DNA of 64,000 nucleotides. Origin: Erythrophleum ivorense (lineage: Eukaryota > Streptophyta > Magnoliopsida > Fabales > Fabaceae). Positions 12,709 to 25,166 of this stretch are shown here, in pieces (positions within the stretch are counted from its first letter, which is position 1; every line of letters begins with the position of its first letter). The stretch spans positions 62,001 to 126,000 of the forward strand of contig JAIUCV010000282.1 in NCBI GenBank assembly GCA_026724425.1, in the 5' to 3' direction. A model generated the notes under the pieces. It did no database searches and was not told the DNA's origin. It worked only from the letters and a program-made list of their open reading frames with translations. The position numbers and the translations under genes are program-made.

Positions 12709-15700
12709 TGTAATACTCGATTTTCTTAAAAATGACAGAAACGAACCAATTATAAAAAGAAGCCCCCTAAATTGAATGAGTTGAGGCTAAATAAAATTAA
12801 GACAATAATCTAAAAAATTGAAAATAAGGATACAATGCTAAATATGCCCAAAAACCAAAGCTAGAGTAGCTAAATAAAATTAGGCACAAAGTAATGGCAT
12901 TTTTGTAATTTTTGGTGCTTTTTAGAAAACTCAAAGGAAGGATCTTTAATGAAAATTTTGAGTTTCTTGAGATTCTCAAAGGCCCTAACAACCATAGGAA
13001 CCCCCAGAATGGTTTAAAACCCTTACGGTTTATATTTTAGAATGTCGGGTAATCCAAACTTTGATTGACTTATTCGAAAAAATTTTAAATCCAAATTGAG
13101 TGAAACCAAAAGCATTTTATAAGTTAGAGGATCTAAATTTTATGATAAAAAATATAGTTTTTAAAAGGAGTTGAAATGAGCATAAAAGGAAAGAACCAAG
13201 AAAAGGGGACAAAATAGGAATTTTCAAAAAGATGTTTCAAGAAACTTCACTCTTATAACACATCCCACTTCTCCTCCTCTCTTAACTGACCTTATTTCGG
13301 CCCTAAACCAGAAGTGAGTCCAAGCCAAGGAGATGCATAAGAAGGGAGCAAAGGAGGAAGGAAAACATAGTAAAAAGGTACAGATTTAAAGCTTTTTTCC
13401 ATGCTTCTTCTTTTAGCAAACTTGTTCTCCTCTTTCTCCTCTCTTCTCCCATGGTTTGGATGATTGAATTGGGGCTGTTCTATGGTTGGTTCAATAAGAA
13501 GAAGGGAGATTTTGCAAGAGCTCTTAAAAGCATAGGAAAGCCACTTGAACAAACTTGAAAACAAGGTAAGAAACCATTGCATTTGTTGCTTCTCCTTGCT
13601 TGTCCCTTCATGGTGATTTTCATCCAGCACTAGGCCTATCCTATAGGAGATAAATTCTAACCAAATTAAGGTAGAGTTAAGGGTTCTAGAGTGTGAGGAT
13701 TAAGAAGATATAATTGGAACTAAATAAGAAGCATTAGAAATTAAGTTGTAGGATCTAGGGATTTGATTGCACCTTGACAAATATAAAGCTTCCTAGTAGT
13801 AATTTAAGTTGTCTAGAGTGTAAATAGGTTCTCAAGACATCTAAGAAGCCTTACATGTGCCAACTCCCTAAAGAAAATGAATGAAACTCCATAGGTCCAT
13901 TTGCTCTTCCATGTCTCGGCCTAGGTAGAGATAAAGCACCTAGGAAGATTTCTTTTTAATTCTAAGGATATGAAGCACCTAAACATGATTAGTCAACACC
14001 AAAGGAAGCATTGGAATGAATTTAGGAATCATGATTTGTAAGATGGAGGTGTAGGCTCCATTTTAAGACATAAAGAAGCAACTTGTGTCTAGGCTCTTAA
14101 AATTGAAATTGTGATGGCTTTATAGAGTCTAAATAGAGTCAAGAGACTTGGATTGAATGAAAAATGGAAGCCAAGATCATAAATTCTAAAGGTTGCTTCA
14201 TTGTGTCATGTATGGAACCATAATGGAGTCATATGAGAAAGTAGGTATGCATAGAGTTTTTATAAGGCTGAGCTTGCTTCAATGATATATTTATGTCCCA
14301 TTTGATGTGTCTAGGCTAAGAGAATCAAGCTTCACTTAGTTGCATGTGTTTGGCCAAAAATAAGAAGGAAAAGCAAAGGAAAAGTGTGTATGTTTGAATT
14401 ACTTGGCATAAGGTAGCTCTCTAACCTTTCTCACATGCATTACTTGGATGATTGCTTGTCATTAGATACTTGTGTGTATATTTGAATATGAGATATGTTT
14501 CTAGCCATTGATTTTATATTATGGTACCATTATGCTTCTTGAAATGTGTTTATGAATGTAAAATAGCTTGAATGGGTATGGTTAAGTCAAGAGTCCCTAA
14601 GAATAAGTAAGACAAAGCCAAAAGTCTCAAGAAGAGTTAGGCTAAGTCAAAAGTCCCTGAAAGTGGGTGAGGCAAATCTAAAAGTCCCAAAGAAATTAGG
14701 TGAGGCTAGACCAAGGCCCTTGAGAGCCTATATTTGACATGCATGAGTTTATATGACAAGAAAAATGATTTATGTATGTTCATTAGTAGCTTACATGGCA
14801 TGCATGCATTCTTTAACATATAAATGCATCCTTTATGTATGTTTGAAAGGATAAAGAGCTATTGGGATTCTTTGAATCTTACTCGTCCCCCATATATGTC
14901 TAATCATGTTTAGGTGAGCCAAGTAGATGAAGAAATAGAGGCCAAACATCTTGAAGAACAAGACTTTGACAATGGAATAGATATTAGGCATTTTGATGGC
15001 ATTTTGATGTCAAAATTTGTAACCATAAGATGGACATGTGATGAAGAGTTTTAAGTATATTTAAATGTATGTAAATATGATATATGTATCCATTTTGAAG
15101 TCAAATGAATGAATATATGAGTTTTAGCCAGCCATATACCATTACGTTCATATGTATGATTGCAAGTGGCAAGGTGAGAATGAGCTCCATGATGATTTGA
15201 ACATTTGGCATACTTCTATAGGCTGAATTTATGCTTTTAGACATGCTCAAGTGGTTGTGGAAAGATGAAAAATTCGTTTGATGCATGTTGAACCCTTTAT
15301 GGACTTCAATTTGGACCATTTTGTTGAGCTAAACCAACGTTTGACCTAATGGATGAATGTTTGCATGAAATTTGGCCAACAAATAGGTCTCATCTGGAGC
15401 TTTTCACAGAGCTAAAGAAAACCTAAATTGGGAGTTTTAGAGAATTTATTATGATTTTTCAAAATTGGTCAAATTATGTAGAATTGTCGAGGTTACTGTT
15501 CATATAATTAGTTTTGCGTTCTTATGTCACTCGTGGGCCAAATGAAGTCCAATACTTATAAAATCTTATAGGCATAAACTAAATATCATAAGCTTTCTAT
15601 AACCACTAAGAGCAATTCATTTGGAACTCTATAGAGGGAGAAACAAATTTTTGAAGTTCTAGGGTCTGCTGCTATCTGAGAGTATGACCTAGGGTACTAT

Positions 15701-16124
15701 TTCATTATTTTTCATAAGTTAAATGCTACTGTCTTGGTCAGAAATTATTTTTATCATTAGTTAACACCTAGAGCTTTTTAAAAGGTTATCATATGCATGA
15801 TTTCTATTTTTCTATAATTAGTTATGAATTTTTAAAGTTCGTATCAAAAATTTGGAACACCAACCAAAAGAGCAAAATATGATATTGTGATGTATAGTCA
15901 AAAATCTGAGTTTTATGTAATGAAATGTGATGTTTTTTATATGAATGAGTAACATAGGAATGAATAATGAGATTGGTAAGCTCACATGGTCTCTAAAGCC
16001 AAAAATGAATTAATTGGGCTTTCAATGATGCGACTTTTCGCTATTGAAAGTGTGATTTCAATGCAATTGTGTTAAGATAAACCTATGTGATATGATCTGA
16101 AAGCTAGGGAACTAAGGTGTTACA
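12709..16124 (+). repeat. Solo LTR (3.4-kb chromovirus-type family) splitting the hAT remnant
   Basis: This LTR runs from TGTAATACTCG to GTGTTACA (3416 bp), with TSDs CACTG (12704-12708) and CACTA (16125-16129), one mismatch. It is collinear with the solo LTR at 26407-52153 and, less closely, with 2483-5343. It contains the repeat block at about 14575-14730 ('gggtgaggcaaatctaaaagtccc' type) and a weakened version of the hairpin at about 14862-14880. No internal retrotransposon sequence is attached. The 112-codon minus-strand frame at 13292-13630 is purine-tract noise. Confidence 0.85.
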
Positions 16125-16530
16125 CACTACATCACTTAGAAAAAGTTGGAAGATTTTGAAATTTTGGTTGTTTCAATACATCAAGCTTATAATGCTATAA
16201 TTGAATCCTCAAATGAACTTTCTCTTGCTCATTAAAATCTTTTTGATAGTATTTTTCAACTAATTTGCAAATATCAGCAATATTGAAAGATTCATAAGCA
16301 TGCTTAGGATTTAAAGCAAAGCTAAGAACGAGTAATTTCAAAGTTTGATCGCAAAATTTACTATTTAATTCTTGTTATTGAAAGTCTATTGTAGCTGTAG
16401 ATATGTCATAGTTGAAATTGTGCTCTATAGTAACAAAATTGTGGTCATTTTGATAGCAAGGCTTAACTTGAGCACTTAAATATCTAGCATTCAAATAAAA
16501 AATATCAATGCCATTGCCAAGACATAATGA
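16125..16530 (-). pseudogene. hAT transposase pseudogene, central part
   Basis: The minus strand reads, with stops, LNARYLSAQVKPCYQNDHNF, then QELNSKFCDQTLKLLVLS, then DICKLVEKYYQKDFNEQEKV and finally VLKQPKFQNLPTFSK. These are recognisable as the hAT segment (zf-MYM1-like group) just before the conserved C-terminal dimerisation region. Together with 12443-12708 it is one gene cut by the LTR at 12709-16124. Stop codons lie in the frame and no N-terminal zinc finger was identified. Confidence 0.65.
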
Positions 16531-16754
16531 TTACTTGTATAGGGAAGGAAATGTACTCCATATCTAACATTAAAGCTTAATGTGGTTCTATCAAGAGCAA
16601 CATGGTTGGAACTTGATCCAATACACTAATGCTTCACTAATGGAAATTTGGTTACCCGAGCTGCATGGCCAAGGCATTCTAAGTTCATTTCTTAGTTGAT
16701 GGAACTACTTGTTATTCATGCATCTTTCTAATTGTTTTTTATCATATTTGGCAT

Positions 16755-19690
16755 TTTTCAAACCCTTAGACCTTAAAGTAAGGGTTGATAACCATGATAA
16801 TTAGGGATTAGAAGCTCAAATAAGATGAAAGGAAAAAGCAAAAAGAGCATAAATAGAGCCAAAGTCGCTAAATGGAGGAAATTGATGTTCTAGTGGAAAA
16901 ATTGTAATTTTGAGCAAAATTTTGGAAACTCAAGGAAATTGATTGAATCATTGATGATGTGCGATTTAGGATGTCAATTGATCAAAACTTTGATCTAACT
17001 ATTTCAAAAGATTTTAAATCTCAAAAATTTAAAATAAATATTTTTAATAAACTAGAGAGGCTAAAATTTCATATGAAACTAATGATTCTAAAAAAGGATT
17101 TAAAATGAGTTCTAACGAAAAAAATTAAATTTCGGGACATAACGAGAATTTTGCAAACTGTTTCGAAACTTCTCTTTTCCCTTATATAAGTGTCATGGAT
17201 CCTGACCCATATTGGTCACACACCTCCTAGCCACCTAGCCCTCATAACTAACTTATTCTGCCTTTGGTTTAGACTTTAGAAATGCACAAAGAGAAGGGAG
17301 AAAAAGGAGGAAGAAAAGGTAAGAAAAGTAAGAAATCTCGTACTTTTTCATCTCATGGTAGTTAGAAACCTTCTCCTCCTCTTTGAGCTCTTTCCATTAA
17401 TGGTTTTGGTTTCTTGAAAGAATTTTTTTGGTGGTTGAACAATTAAAGAAAGAAAGGAGTTTGAAGCAACCATTTATGGCATAGAAATCTCCATTGAGTA
17501 AGGGTTAAAATAAGGTATGTTTTGAATTAGAAAACTTGCTTCTCCTTGAGTTCCATTCTTCTCACCATTTTGGCCTAACCATAGAGAACCTAAAGGGAAT
17601 TTGATTTTGGTTGAAACATTATAAGAGTAAGGGTTTAGGATCATGGAGATTAAGATGATGCAAAGAGAATTAATTAAGAAGTTATTAAATGTAGGGTAAA
17701 GTACCTAGGGTTTTGTTTGCACCTTAGAAACTTTAAAATCATAGGAAGATGTTATAAGCCTTTTAAGATCATATTTAAACTAAAAAGGAGTCAAGGAGCC
17801 TCCATATGTGCTAAATTCCCATTAGAAATGACAAAACTCCATTTGGCTCTGATATGGACATAGGTTTAGCCAAGACATAGATAAGGTAGCTAGGAGGAGT
17901 TTTTTTATGAATTCTAAGGTTTTAAGAGGCCTAAATGTGATGAATAAATACTAATGAAATCATTGAATTGAATTTAGGACCCTAAATTGAAGGATGAAAT
18001 TTTAGGGTTCAAGTGGGCCTAAAGAAGCAAGATAGCTTTTGACTAGAGTGATCATATATATGATGACTCTAATGAGTTTCATTAGAGTTATATGCCTTAT
18101 AAAAAGTGAGAGTTTGGAGCCTAGAAAGTGAAATCTAAGAGTTGCCTCTTAAAGAACCTAAAAATGACCTAAAATAGCATATTAAGTCCTAATAGGATTA
18201 AATAATAGTAATAAAGGATAAAATGGATCCTAAGGACTTATTTTTCTTTGTCAATGGATATATATAGGCCAAGGTAGCCCAAGCTCACCTATTTCTGGGT
18301 GTCAAGTTAAGGAAAGCCAAGGGAAAGATAAGAGCCAATTAGGTTAGTGGTAATTTCAAACTTTCTAATTCATAAAGTAGTTATATCTCTCTATTTGCAT
18401 GTATTTAAATGTTTGAATAAGTTAAGATGCTTGTATGTGTAATTGCTTGATGTATTCATGAGTTTTATACATGAGTAATGTGTGTTTTTGGCTTTTAGCT
18501 CCCTATAGTGGAGAATTAAGTGTAGTAGCTCTTCCTTGGCCCAGAAATGAGTTTATTTGAGCCTAGCTAATATATTTAGATGTCATGGCTTGATGAGAAA
18601 CAAGTTTTCATGCTAAAAATTATGTTCAAGCTATATAATGCATATGATTCACATGCTTGCACCACATGCATTGTATTTTCTCATAGCATTCTTGTATGCA
18701 TTAATTTGGTTGAGATTTTCTATTAAGATTCTCCCTAGAATCTCATCCATGTTCTTCCTATTAACCATTTCAAGTTCTACAAGCAAAGGAAAAGAAATTG
18801 AGAAGAGCTAGGCACTAGAAAATGGTGTAATTAGGATTTATGTGACATAAACATGCTTAATATATATGATATACCTAAAAGGATAGTAAGCATAAGTATA
18901 TATGATTGACTTTATGTAAATACAAGATTATGTAATGGAAACCTGTGTATAAGTTTGAGAATATGAATATGAGCCATTTTGATGTATGATTAGATCACTA
19001 GTACATGAACTTGTGTATGTGAAGCAATATGGTCGATGTGTACACTTGGATGTTGAAAGGTCATATTTTTATGCAGGTCTTATTTTATGCAATGAACCTT
19101 ATGGAATATATGCCTAAAATGATTAAAATTTGCTCAAAGTGGGAGAGTGCAAATTAGAAGCCAATTGGACCACTTTAGAACCAATTTTTTTGTCCAAATG
19201 AGCTACAAATTATATCTCCACCTTAATAGCCCAAATGACGTAATTTGGGACTAAAATTTGGTGAACATTTAGATACTTTATAGAGCTTTCTAACAAGCTA
19301 AGAATGGGAAGTTTTTTTTGAAGCTAGTGCAAAATTATAGAAATGGTGTAGTATTGTTCATGTTTTCATACCATTTTAAGGGTCAAATGAATTCAATTTT
19401 ATTTGAAATTTTTATTGCATAAATTTCACATCACAAGCTTTCTATAGACACCTAATTTGTGTAAATTGGAGTTACATAACCCAAGTTATGAATTTTTGAA
19501 TTTTAAGGCCTTATTATGTCAAAGAGGCTAAAATGAGCTATATAGCTTCTATATGCAAATGGGATTCAAGTCTTGGTTTTATGGTTAAAAAAAACTTGTC
19601 TATGGTGATCATGAGTGAAGAAGAAAAGAAATTCAAAATTTGAACCCTATTACTACAATTTGGGTAGAAAATGAGCTAAAATCTACCACT
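16755..19690 (+). repeat. Diverged LTR fragment of the same chromovirus-type family
   Basis: The order of landmarks matches 12709-16124: a U3-like start near 16755, 'cccttatataagtg' at about 17180, a GA-rich block with 'gagaaggg..aggaggaag', the 'gctagctagg..' to 'ggcctaaa' middle, a relaxed hairpin ('gagatt..aatctc') at about 18711-18748, and the 'aaatgagctac..ggagttac' 3' segment. No TG...CA ends or TSD could be identified, so the boundaries are approximate. It is more diverged than the other LTRs and is probably the oldest one here. Confidence 0.55.
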
Positions 19691-21855
19691 AAAGATTATG
19701 TGAATTAATTAGATAAAATTTGCAATGGTTGTAATATTGTCACTTTAAGGTGGAGGTCATATGAATTAATTAGATAAAACTAGTGATGACATTTTTTGTA
19801 TTTTGTGTATACTTGGAACTAGGTATCTTTCTACTTGGTACTACTTTATATATGCATGTGCCCCAAAAGACATGTATAGTGTGTACTATGTGAGGCTTAT
19901 GCTATATGGGTTTGAGAACAATAAATGTTATACAATGGAATTAAGTTGTCTTCTTTCTTTCTATACAATTTGTTTGTTTGATTGGGAGATCCTCTAAGTG
20001 GATAGTATGCAAACTTTTCTAGAAAAGATTTTCCTATCTTAGTGTAAATGCCTCTAGTTCGAATGTTAGTTTGTTGTGTATATGCTACTTCTATATATCT
20101 ATAAAGTAGCTTTGTCAAGAAAGTTGAGACATAAGAAAGTGCTTTTATGAGATTTTTTTTAATCATTTATAAGAAAATAAAAAGAGTCAACATTATTAGA
20201 GTTAGAAACAATAATCTAAATAAAAAATGTTAATCACTAAGCATGAATGTGTGACATAATAGTTCTCAAACTGAAGGATTGGAATTGTTGTCCTAGTGGT
20301 AATGCATCAATTTCTACCCAATGCAACTTTTAAACATCATAACAAAAATTAACTCAATCACTAGGATCAAGTTGTCAATAAAAGAACTTCCATGTATCAA
20401 AAAAAAATTCAATTTGATTCTTTCTGATAATTCTTTTTTTGGTGTTTATTAATTGTGATATTTTTTAGAACAACTATTTTAGCTCATAGATTTTAGTAAA
20501 CCAAAAAATAAAAGGTGATTAGAGGATAATAAAAATAGAGCATTTCTAAATGCTTCTCTTTTAAGTAAATTATTCCATGCTAGGTCAATTTGTTGATTTA
20601 AGGTAAAATAAAGCAAATTTTCAAGATGCCAGCCAAAATCCACTAGACAAATCGCAAAGTAATTTGCAAGAATTAGTAGGTACAGCATTCGCCACTTAAG
20701 AATATAGCCAAATGTAATTGATTTTCAATAATTGTTAAAGATCTTAAGGAATAGATCATTCTTAATGGATGGATTGGATGACCATCGTACCCCATGAAGT
20801 GTCGAAGCATATGCTATCATAAATGCTCTATCTTTGTAATTTCAATTGTACCAATGTTGTACAGGGAACATGACATGTCATATTTAGGATAGGCATTTTA
20901 TGTAGGCTCAATTCAAAGGATTTCACCATATTAAATTTTTTCAAGGTTAAATCTCTCTCATTTATGAGTAGAGTTTATGAATACTATCTTACATTAAGCC
21001 TATACAAGAAAAAAAAAATGAATAAGACTAATTGATTAGAAGTTACTTAGTACCTTAGACCTACTGGCCAATCTTTATGAACTAAAAATTCTTAATTTTA
21101 ATTAATTAAAAAGTAAATTATTGTGACCTCCTTGAAATTTGGTTAAATTACACCTAACAAACCTTTTATTTTCAAATTTATACTTAACTCTTATAGCATT
21201 TTGATATATATTGTAGAAACCTTCCTTTCAATTTATTTTCTCTCCAAGAAGTTAACTTTCTATACAACATGTAACTTTAATTTTATTCTTAATTTGACAT
21301 TAAAGGTAGCTAAATTCATGTTAAACTTTGACATGAAATTTTTATTTTATTTTTAATATAATGATAAAGACAAATAAATAATTTTATTTTCAGAAGAAAC
21401 ACATTGTATAGAAAGTTAATTTCATTGATTAGAAAATAAAATTGGAGGAATTTTTGGTGATATTTTCAATACAAAATGCTATCAAATGCAACTTAACTAA
21501 ACTTTAAGGTAGATTAATGTAGTTTACTCAAAATTGTACACAATAATAATCACCAATTCATATATACTCTCTATTTGTAGGATTAATGTATAGTTGCACA
21601 AAAATGTCAAAGAATGGAATGAAGGACAATCATTTTTTTTTTTCTTCTTCTTTTTCTATGTTATTACTTTTTCCATTTTTGGGTTCAAATTCCAATCATC
21701 TTGATGATATTATAAAAATGGAGGCAATAGCATTAGATGTATAAGAAGCACATTAAAAAAAAAAAGATAGACAATTTTTTATAGTTTTTTTTATATTTAA
21801 TAATGGTTTTCTACTTTTATTGCACAATAGAAGTAGAGGTGTCTCCCCAAGACCT
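19691..21855. other. 3' flank of the CRK pseudogene; no gene seen
   Basis: AT-rich DNA with short open frames only, for example 19897-20166 and 20479-20688 on the minus strand, none with a recognisable motif. The CRK stop codon lies at 21856-21858, so its 3' untranslated region and polyadenylation site should be just below 21856 on the minus strand. I could not place them. Confidence 0.4.
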
Positions 21856-22086
21856 TTAATTAGTTTCAACAAAGATAAGCATACTGGGTCTCATGTGCTC
21901 AAATAAGCCTTTGCATGTAAGCAGAACAACTACTTCAAACATTGGTGGCCTTATTGCAATAGATGCTTGGGTGCAGAGCAAACCAATCTCTATAATTCTT
22001 TTCACTTCTTTTGCATCATAGTCATTAGGGTCTAAGGTATTGTCCACCAACTCTAAGTGCATGCCTCCCTCATACAATTTCCAAGC
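21856..22086 (-). pseudogene. CRK pseudogene exon 8 (kinase C-lobe end)
   Basis: Acceptor ...TTGGTAG precedes 22086. The exon reads AWKLYEGGMHLELVDNTLD, then VKRIIEIGLLCTQASIAIRP, and ends HMRPSMLIFVETN with a stop. This is the last kinase subdomain (the RP arginine of subdomain XI) and the short C-tail of CRKs. The exon is open throughout, and its ends are clear. Confidence 0.8.
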
Positions 22087-22359
22087 CTACCAACTAGGAT
22101 CAAAGTGAAATGAAATATAAGGGGAAAGACAAAACATAACTAAACTTAGGTAAAAAAATTTTAATTAATTTTTTTTATCAAATTCTCTAATAAAAAGGAA
22201 TAACTTTTCTAAAAGAGTCAGTCATGTAGTGTTTAGTGAGCAAAAATGTTTAACTTATTATGTTTTATTGAAGGATTTGATAGTAAACACTTAAAATTAT
22301 ACCTAATTTTTGTCCAAATAAAAGCACTGCCTTTTAATTAGTTTTAGGAATTTGCTTAT

Positions 22360-22514
22360 ATGTTGAAGGAGGAATTTGCCTTCAACATCAACATCAACCT
22401 TTAATTCATTGCTTTTTTGGCCACTTATGATTTCTAAGACTATAACACCATAGCTATAGGTGATCCCTTCTCTGATAATTAACCATGAATTGCGTACTCA
22501 GGTGCTATGTATCC
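22360..22514 (-). pseudogene. CRK pseudogene exon 7 (APE motif and helix F)
   Basis: The frame reads GYIAPEYAIHG, stop, LSEK, then after a frameshift YGVIVLEIISGQKSNELKVD. The APE motif of the activation segment and the subdomain IX region are recognisable. At least one stop (TAA) and one frameshift, with loss of the conserved Asp region before YSYG, make it non-functional. The exon ends are approximate. Confidence 0.7.
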
Positions 22515-22830
22515 TTTAATACATTGTATTTATGGAATAATTGATCAATATAATAACACAAATTTAATACAAGCACATAAATATTGCAATACAACAAAAT
22601 TTCAAATGGACATGTACAATGTAAAGTGTTGCATTGTGTCAGTCATAGATAATAACTTTTTCTTAAAGTGTTTGTGTTTTATAAAAGCATAAAAAGAGTT
22701 GAAAACTAATTATAAGTGCAATAGGAGTGTTCTGTTGGCCTATATATAGATTTTAATTATGTCTCCTATGTTACATGTGCTATAATAGAAGTTTAAAATT
22801 TTAAAACAAAAAGTAATTGTTTTGACTTAC

Positions 22831-23061
22831 AATGTTCCTACAAATTTTGTGCTAAGATGAGATTGGTCCTTAGGTAGAAGCCTTGCCAACACAAAATCAG
22901 AAATCTAAGGTGAAGATCATCATCCAAGAGGATGTTGTTAGTCTTTATATCTTTATGTATGATACAAACATGGAATTCCTCATGTAGATAGGCCAAACCC
23001 TTTGTTGTGCCTAAAATTATATCATATCTTTGTTTCCAATTGAGAGAGCATTTCTTTTCGC
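22831..23061 (-). pseudogene. CRK pseudogene exon 6 (catalytic loop and activation segment)
   Basis: Acceptor ..AACAG before 23061 and donor ATT|GTAAGTC after 22831. It reads SLNWKQRYDIILGTTKGLAY, LHEEFHVCIIHKDIKTNNIL, then after a one-base shift DFVLARLLPKDQSHLSTKF. The catalytic loop is HKD instead of HRD and the metal-binding motif is DFV instead of DFG. The frameshift lies between the two motifs. Confidence 0.8.
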
Positions 23062-23327
23062 CTGTTTCCCAAGTTTACATACTTTAAAGGATAAGGAAGA
23101 AAGGAAGAGAAAAACATAAAAGTGATTCTCAAAATGTTTCAATGGCAATCTGACACAATTTTTTGTTTTCTTCAATAAAATTATGACATATTGACAAGTT
23201 TTTGTTAAAGGAGTCAATGATATGTTGTTGAGTTGAAAATATATCCATATGTCATAATGTTATCAAGAAATGTAATAGCTAATACTTAAAAAATTGTATA
23301 TAAATTTTGCCAATTGATATAAGGTAC

Positions 23328-23541
23328 CAAATAAGAATTTGTCAAGACTATTGTTTTTCATGTATTCATAAACAAGGATTCTCTCATAGCCTTTACTACA
23401 ACATCCTAGAAGCTGAGCAAGATTCCGATGATGAACATTACTTATAAGGTTCACTTCACTTTCAAAATCTTCCTCCATTCTCTTGGAGTTGTGTAAAGTT
23501 AATTTCTTGATTGCAACTACTTTCCCATTCTTTAGAGTGCC
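23328..23541 (-). pseudogene. CRK pseudogene exon 5 (kinase N-lobe: VAIKK lysine and helix C)
   Basis: The exon reads GTLKNGKVVAIKKLTLHNSK, RMEEDFESEVNLISNVHHRN, then LAQLLGCCSKGYERILVYEY and MKNNSLDKFLFG, followed by a GT donor. The ATP-anchoring Lys (VAIKK) and the helix-C Glu (FESEV) are both present and the frame is open. Read alone it looks like a small gene, but it is an exon. Confidence 0.85.
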
Positions 23542-23666
23542 CTTCAAATCATGAAAGTATTATTAGAAGTTCTACCTTTGCTTTTTGGGAACACTATATA
23601 AAACTCACTTAAAAACATCCTTGCTTTAGAACATGACTAAAATATTGAAAACCAAATTAAAATTAC

Positions 23667-23794
23667 CTTGTATACAATGCCAAAGCCTCCTTCTCCTAAC
23701 TCATTTTCTTCACTAAAATTTTTGGTTGCAGACTTCAGATCCTTATACCTATAATTAAGTGGGCCTTTCAACTCAGTTCCTCCTAATATGTCAC
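23667..23794 (-). pseudogene. CRK pseudogene exon 4 (juxtamembrane and glycine loop)
   Basis: The frame reads GGTELKGPLNYRYKDLKSAT, KNFSEENELGEGGFGIVYK, followed by donor AAG|GTAATT at 23667/23666. It carries the GxGxxG nucleotide-binding loop. The expected acceptor AG just before GTGACATATTAG at 23794 reads AC; a possible alternative acceptor (TATTAG) lies inside the exon. Loss of the splice acceptor is therefore a further likely lesion. Confidence 0.75.
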
Positions 23795-23979
23795 GTATTA
23801 AGAAAAACACATGTCAAAGTCTCTTCATAAATTAATAAAACAAGTGAAGGATTCATCCCATCATAAAATAGAAACAAATGAAAGTCCATAACTTTTATCT
23901 TTGGGAGGAAAAAGTGAAAACCAAAGCATCATATTAAATCATTACAACTTGAGTAGTTGAAGACTTTCAAGTTGTTTAC

Positions 23980-24098
23980 CTTTAGGAACCCTCTTAAGCT
24001 TTTTTGATTGTCTAATCAAGGCAAATAATGCAAGGAGGATCAAAATAAAAGCTACACCTCCAACACTCCACCAATAATGGCCCCCTTCTTCCTTGAAC
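23980..24098 (-). pseudogene. CRK pseudogene exon 3 (transmembrane segment)
   Basis: Acceptor TTGAAG before 24098 and donor AAAG|GTAAAC after 23980. It begins GSRKKGAIIGGVL and, after a one-base frameshift, continues GGVAFILILLALFALIRQSK then KLKRVPK: a single hydrophobic helix followed by a basic stop-transfer sequence. The frameshift falls within the helix and would cut translation before the kinase. Confidence 0.75.
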
Positions 24099-24900
24099 CT
24101 TCAAGACAAGAAAATACAAACCTCATTTCCAAATGAGTCACTCACTATGAACCACTGCCACATCTAAAAAAAGACTCATAATTCAATGCATACTAAATAT
24201 TCAAATAAAACACCATATAACTCTTCAAATTATAGATAGTCATTTTAAAATATGTCATGTCCTAGAATATATATCTATGTTAATGTTGATACTTAGATCA
24301 TTTTCTATGATGCGCATACACATTTAAAGGATAAACTTAGGTGAAATTTCATAAATGTCTGTTAGAAAATATTTCAATCGAAACATAAAATGCAATGGAA
24401 CCTTCCTTTGTTAAATTAATCATGTGGTATTTTATCAAAACAAAAAATAAAAAACAAAAAAAATCATGTGTTGTTGAATTGAAAAAAATTATTTATACAT
24501 CACACTTTTATTAGAGTTTAATAACAAAGATATGAAAAAAAAATTGTCCTATTTAAAAAAAAAAAGGCTTGTATCCAAGTCTAATAAAGCAATGACATAA
24601 GACATATATAACACAAGATTTAAAATTACACATAAGCAAATCAAATTGCCATGTTGCAATATTTGTGAAATCCCTAAGGTAAGTAAATGCATCCAAGACA
24701 AAAAGAGTTTTTACTATAATAATGTTAGTAATTATTGACTGAAGTAATTGATAGATTTCTAATTACTTTATTTTTTTTACTTTTTAATTTAATTTTTGAC
24801 TAATTTTTGAAAAAAAAATTGCAATCCATAGAAAAACTTCCCTTCATAGTATTAAAGATGCACTTCACAATACTTATTAGTAGTTAATACAAGAATTTTA

Positions 24901-25166
24901 GTCAAAAAACAAGACTACTAACTGATGCGTAATGCATTGCATTAGTTTTTTAAAAATTAATTTAGTGATAAATTAAAGCACTAAATTTTCATTAATATAT
25001 TTAAAAAGCAATGTATTTAAAAATACATTAAAATATGTGTTAGAAAATAATATATTTAAAATATAATGTATTTAAAAACAATATATTCAATTAAAATAAT
25101 TGGATTTACAAAAAAGGCAATGCATTACACATTACATTAATGCAATGTAGTCAGTCTTTGGTACCC
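24901..25166. mobile_element. Possible Tourist/Harbinger-like MITE in CRK intron 2
   Basis: A 266-bp AT-rich block is flanked by TTA at 24898-24900 and 25167-25169. The left end reads GTCAAAAAACAAGACTACTA and the reverse complement of the right end GGGTACCAAAGACTGACTAC: imperfect inverted termini sharing AAGACT(G)ACTA. Both inner arms carry 'taatgcattgc'. A 3-bp TTA duplication and short size fit PIF/Harbinger MITEs. The termini are degenerate, so the call is tentative. Confidence 0.4.

Noticed and set aside
13292..13630. 112-codon minus-strand frame.
   Set aside because: It sits in the GA-rich segment of a solo LTR and has no motif.
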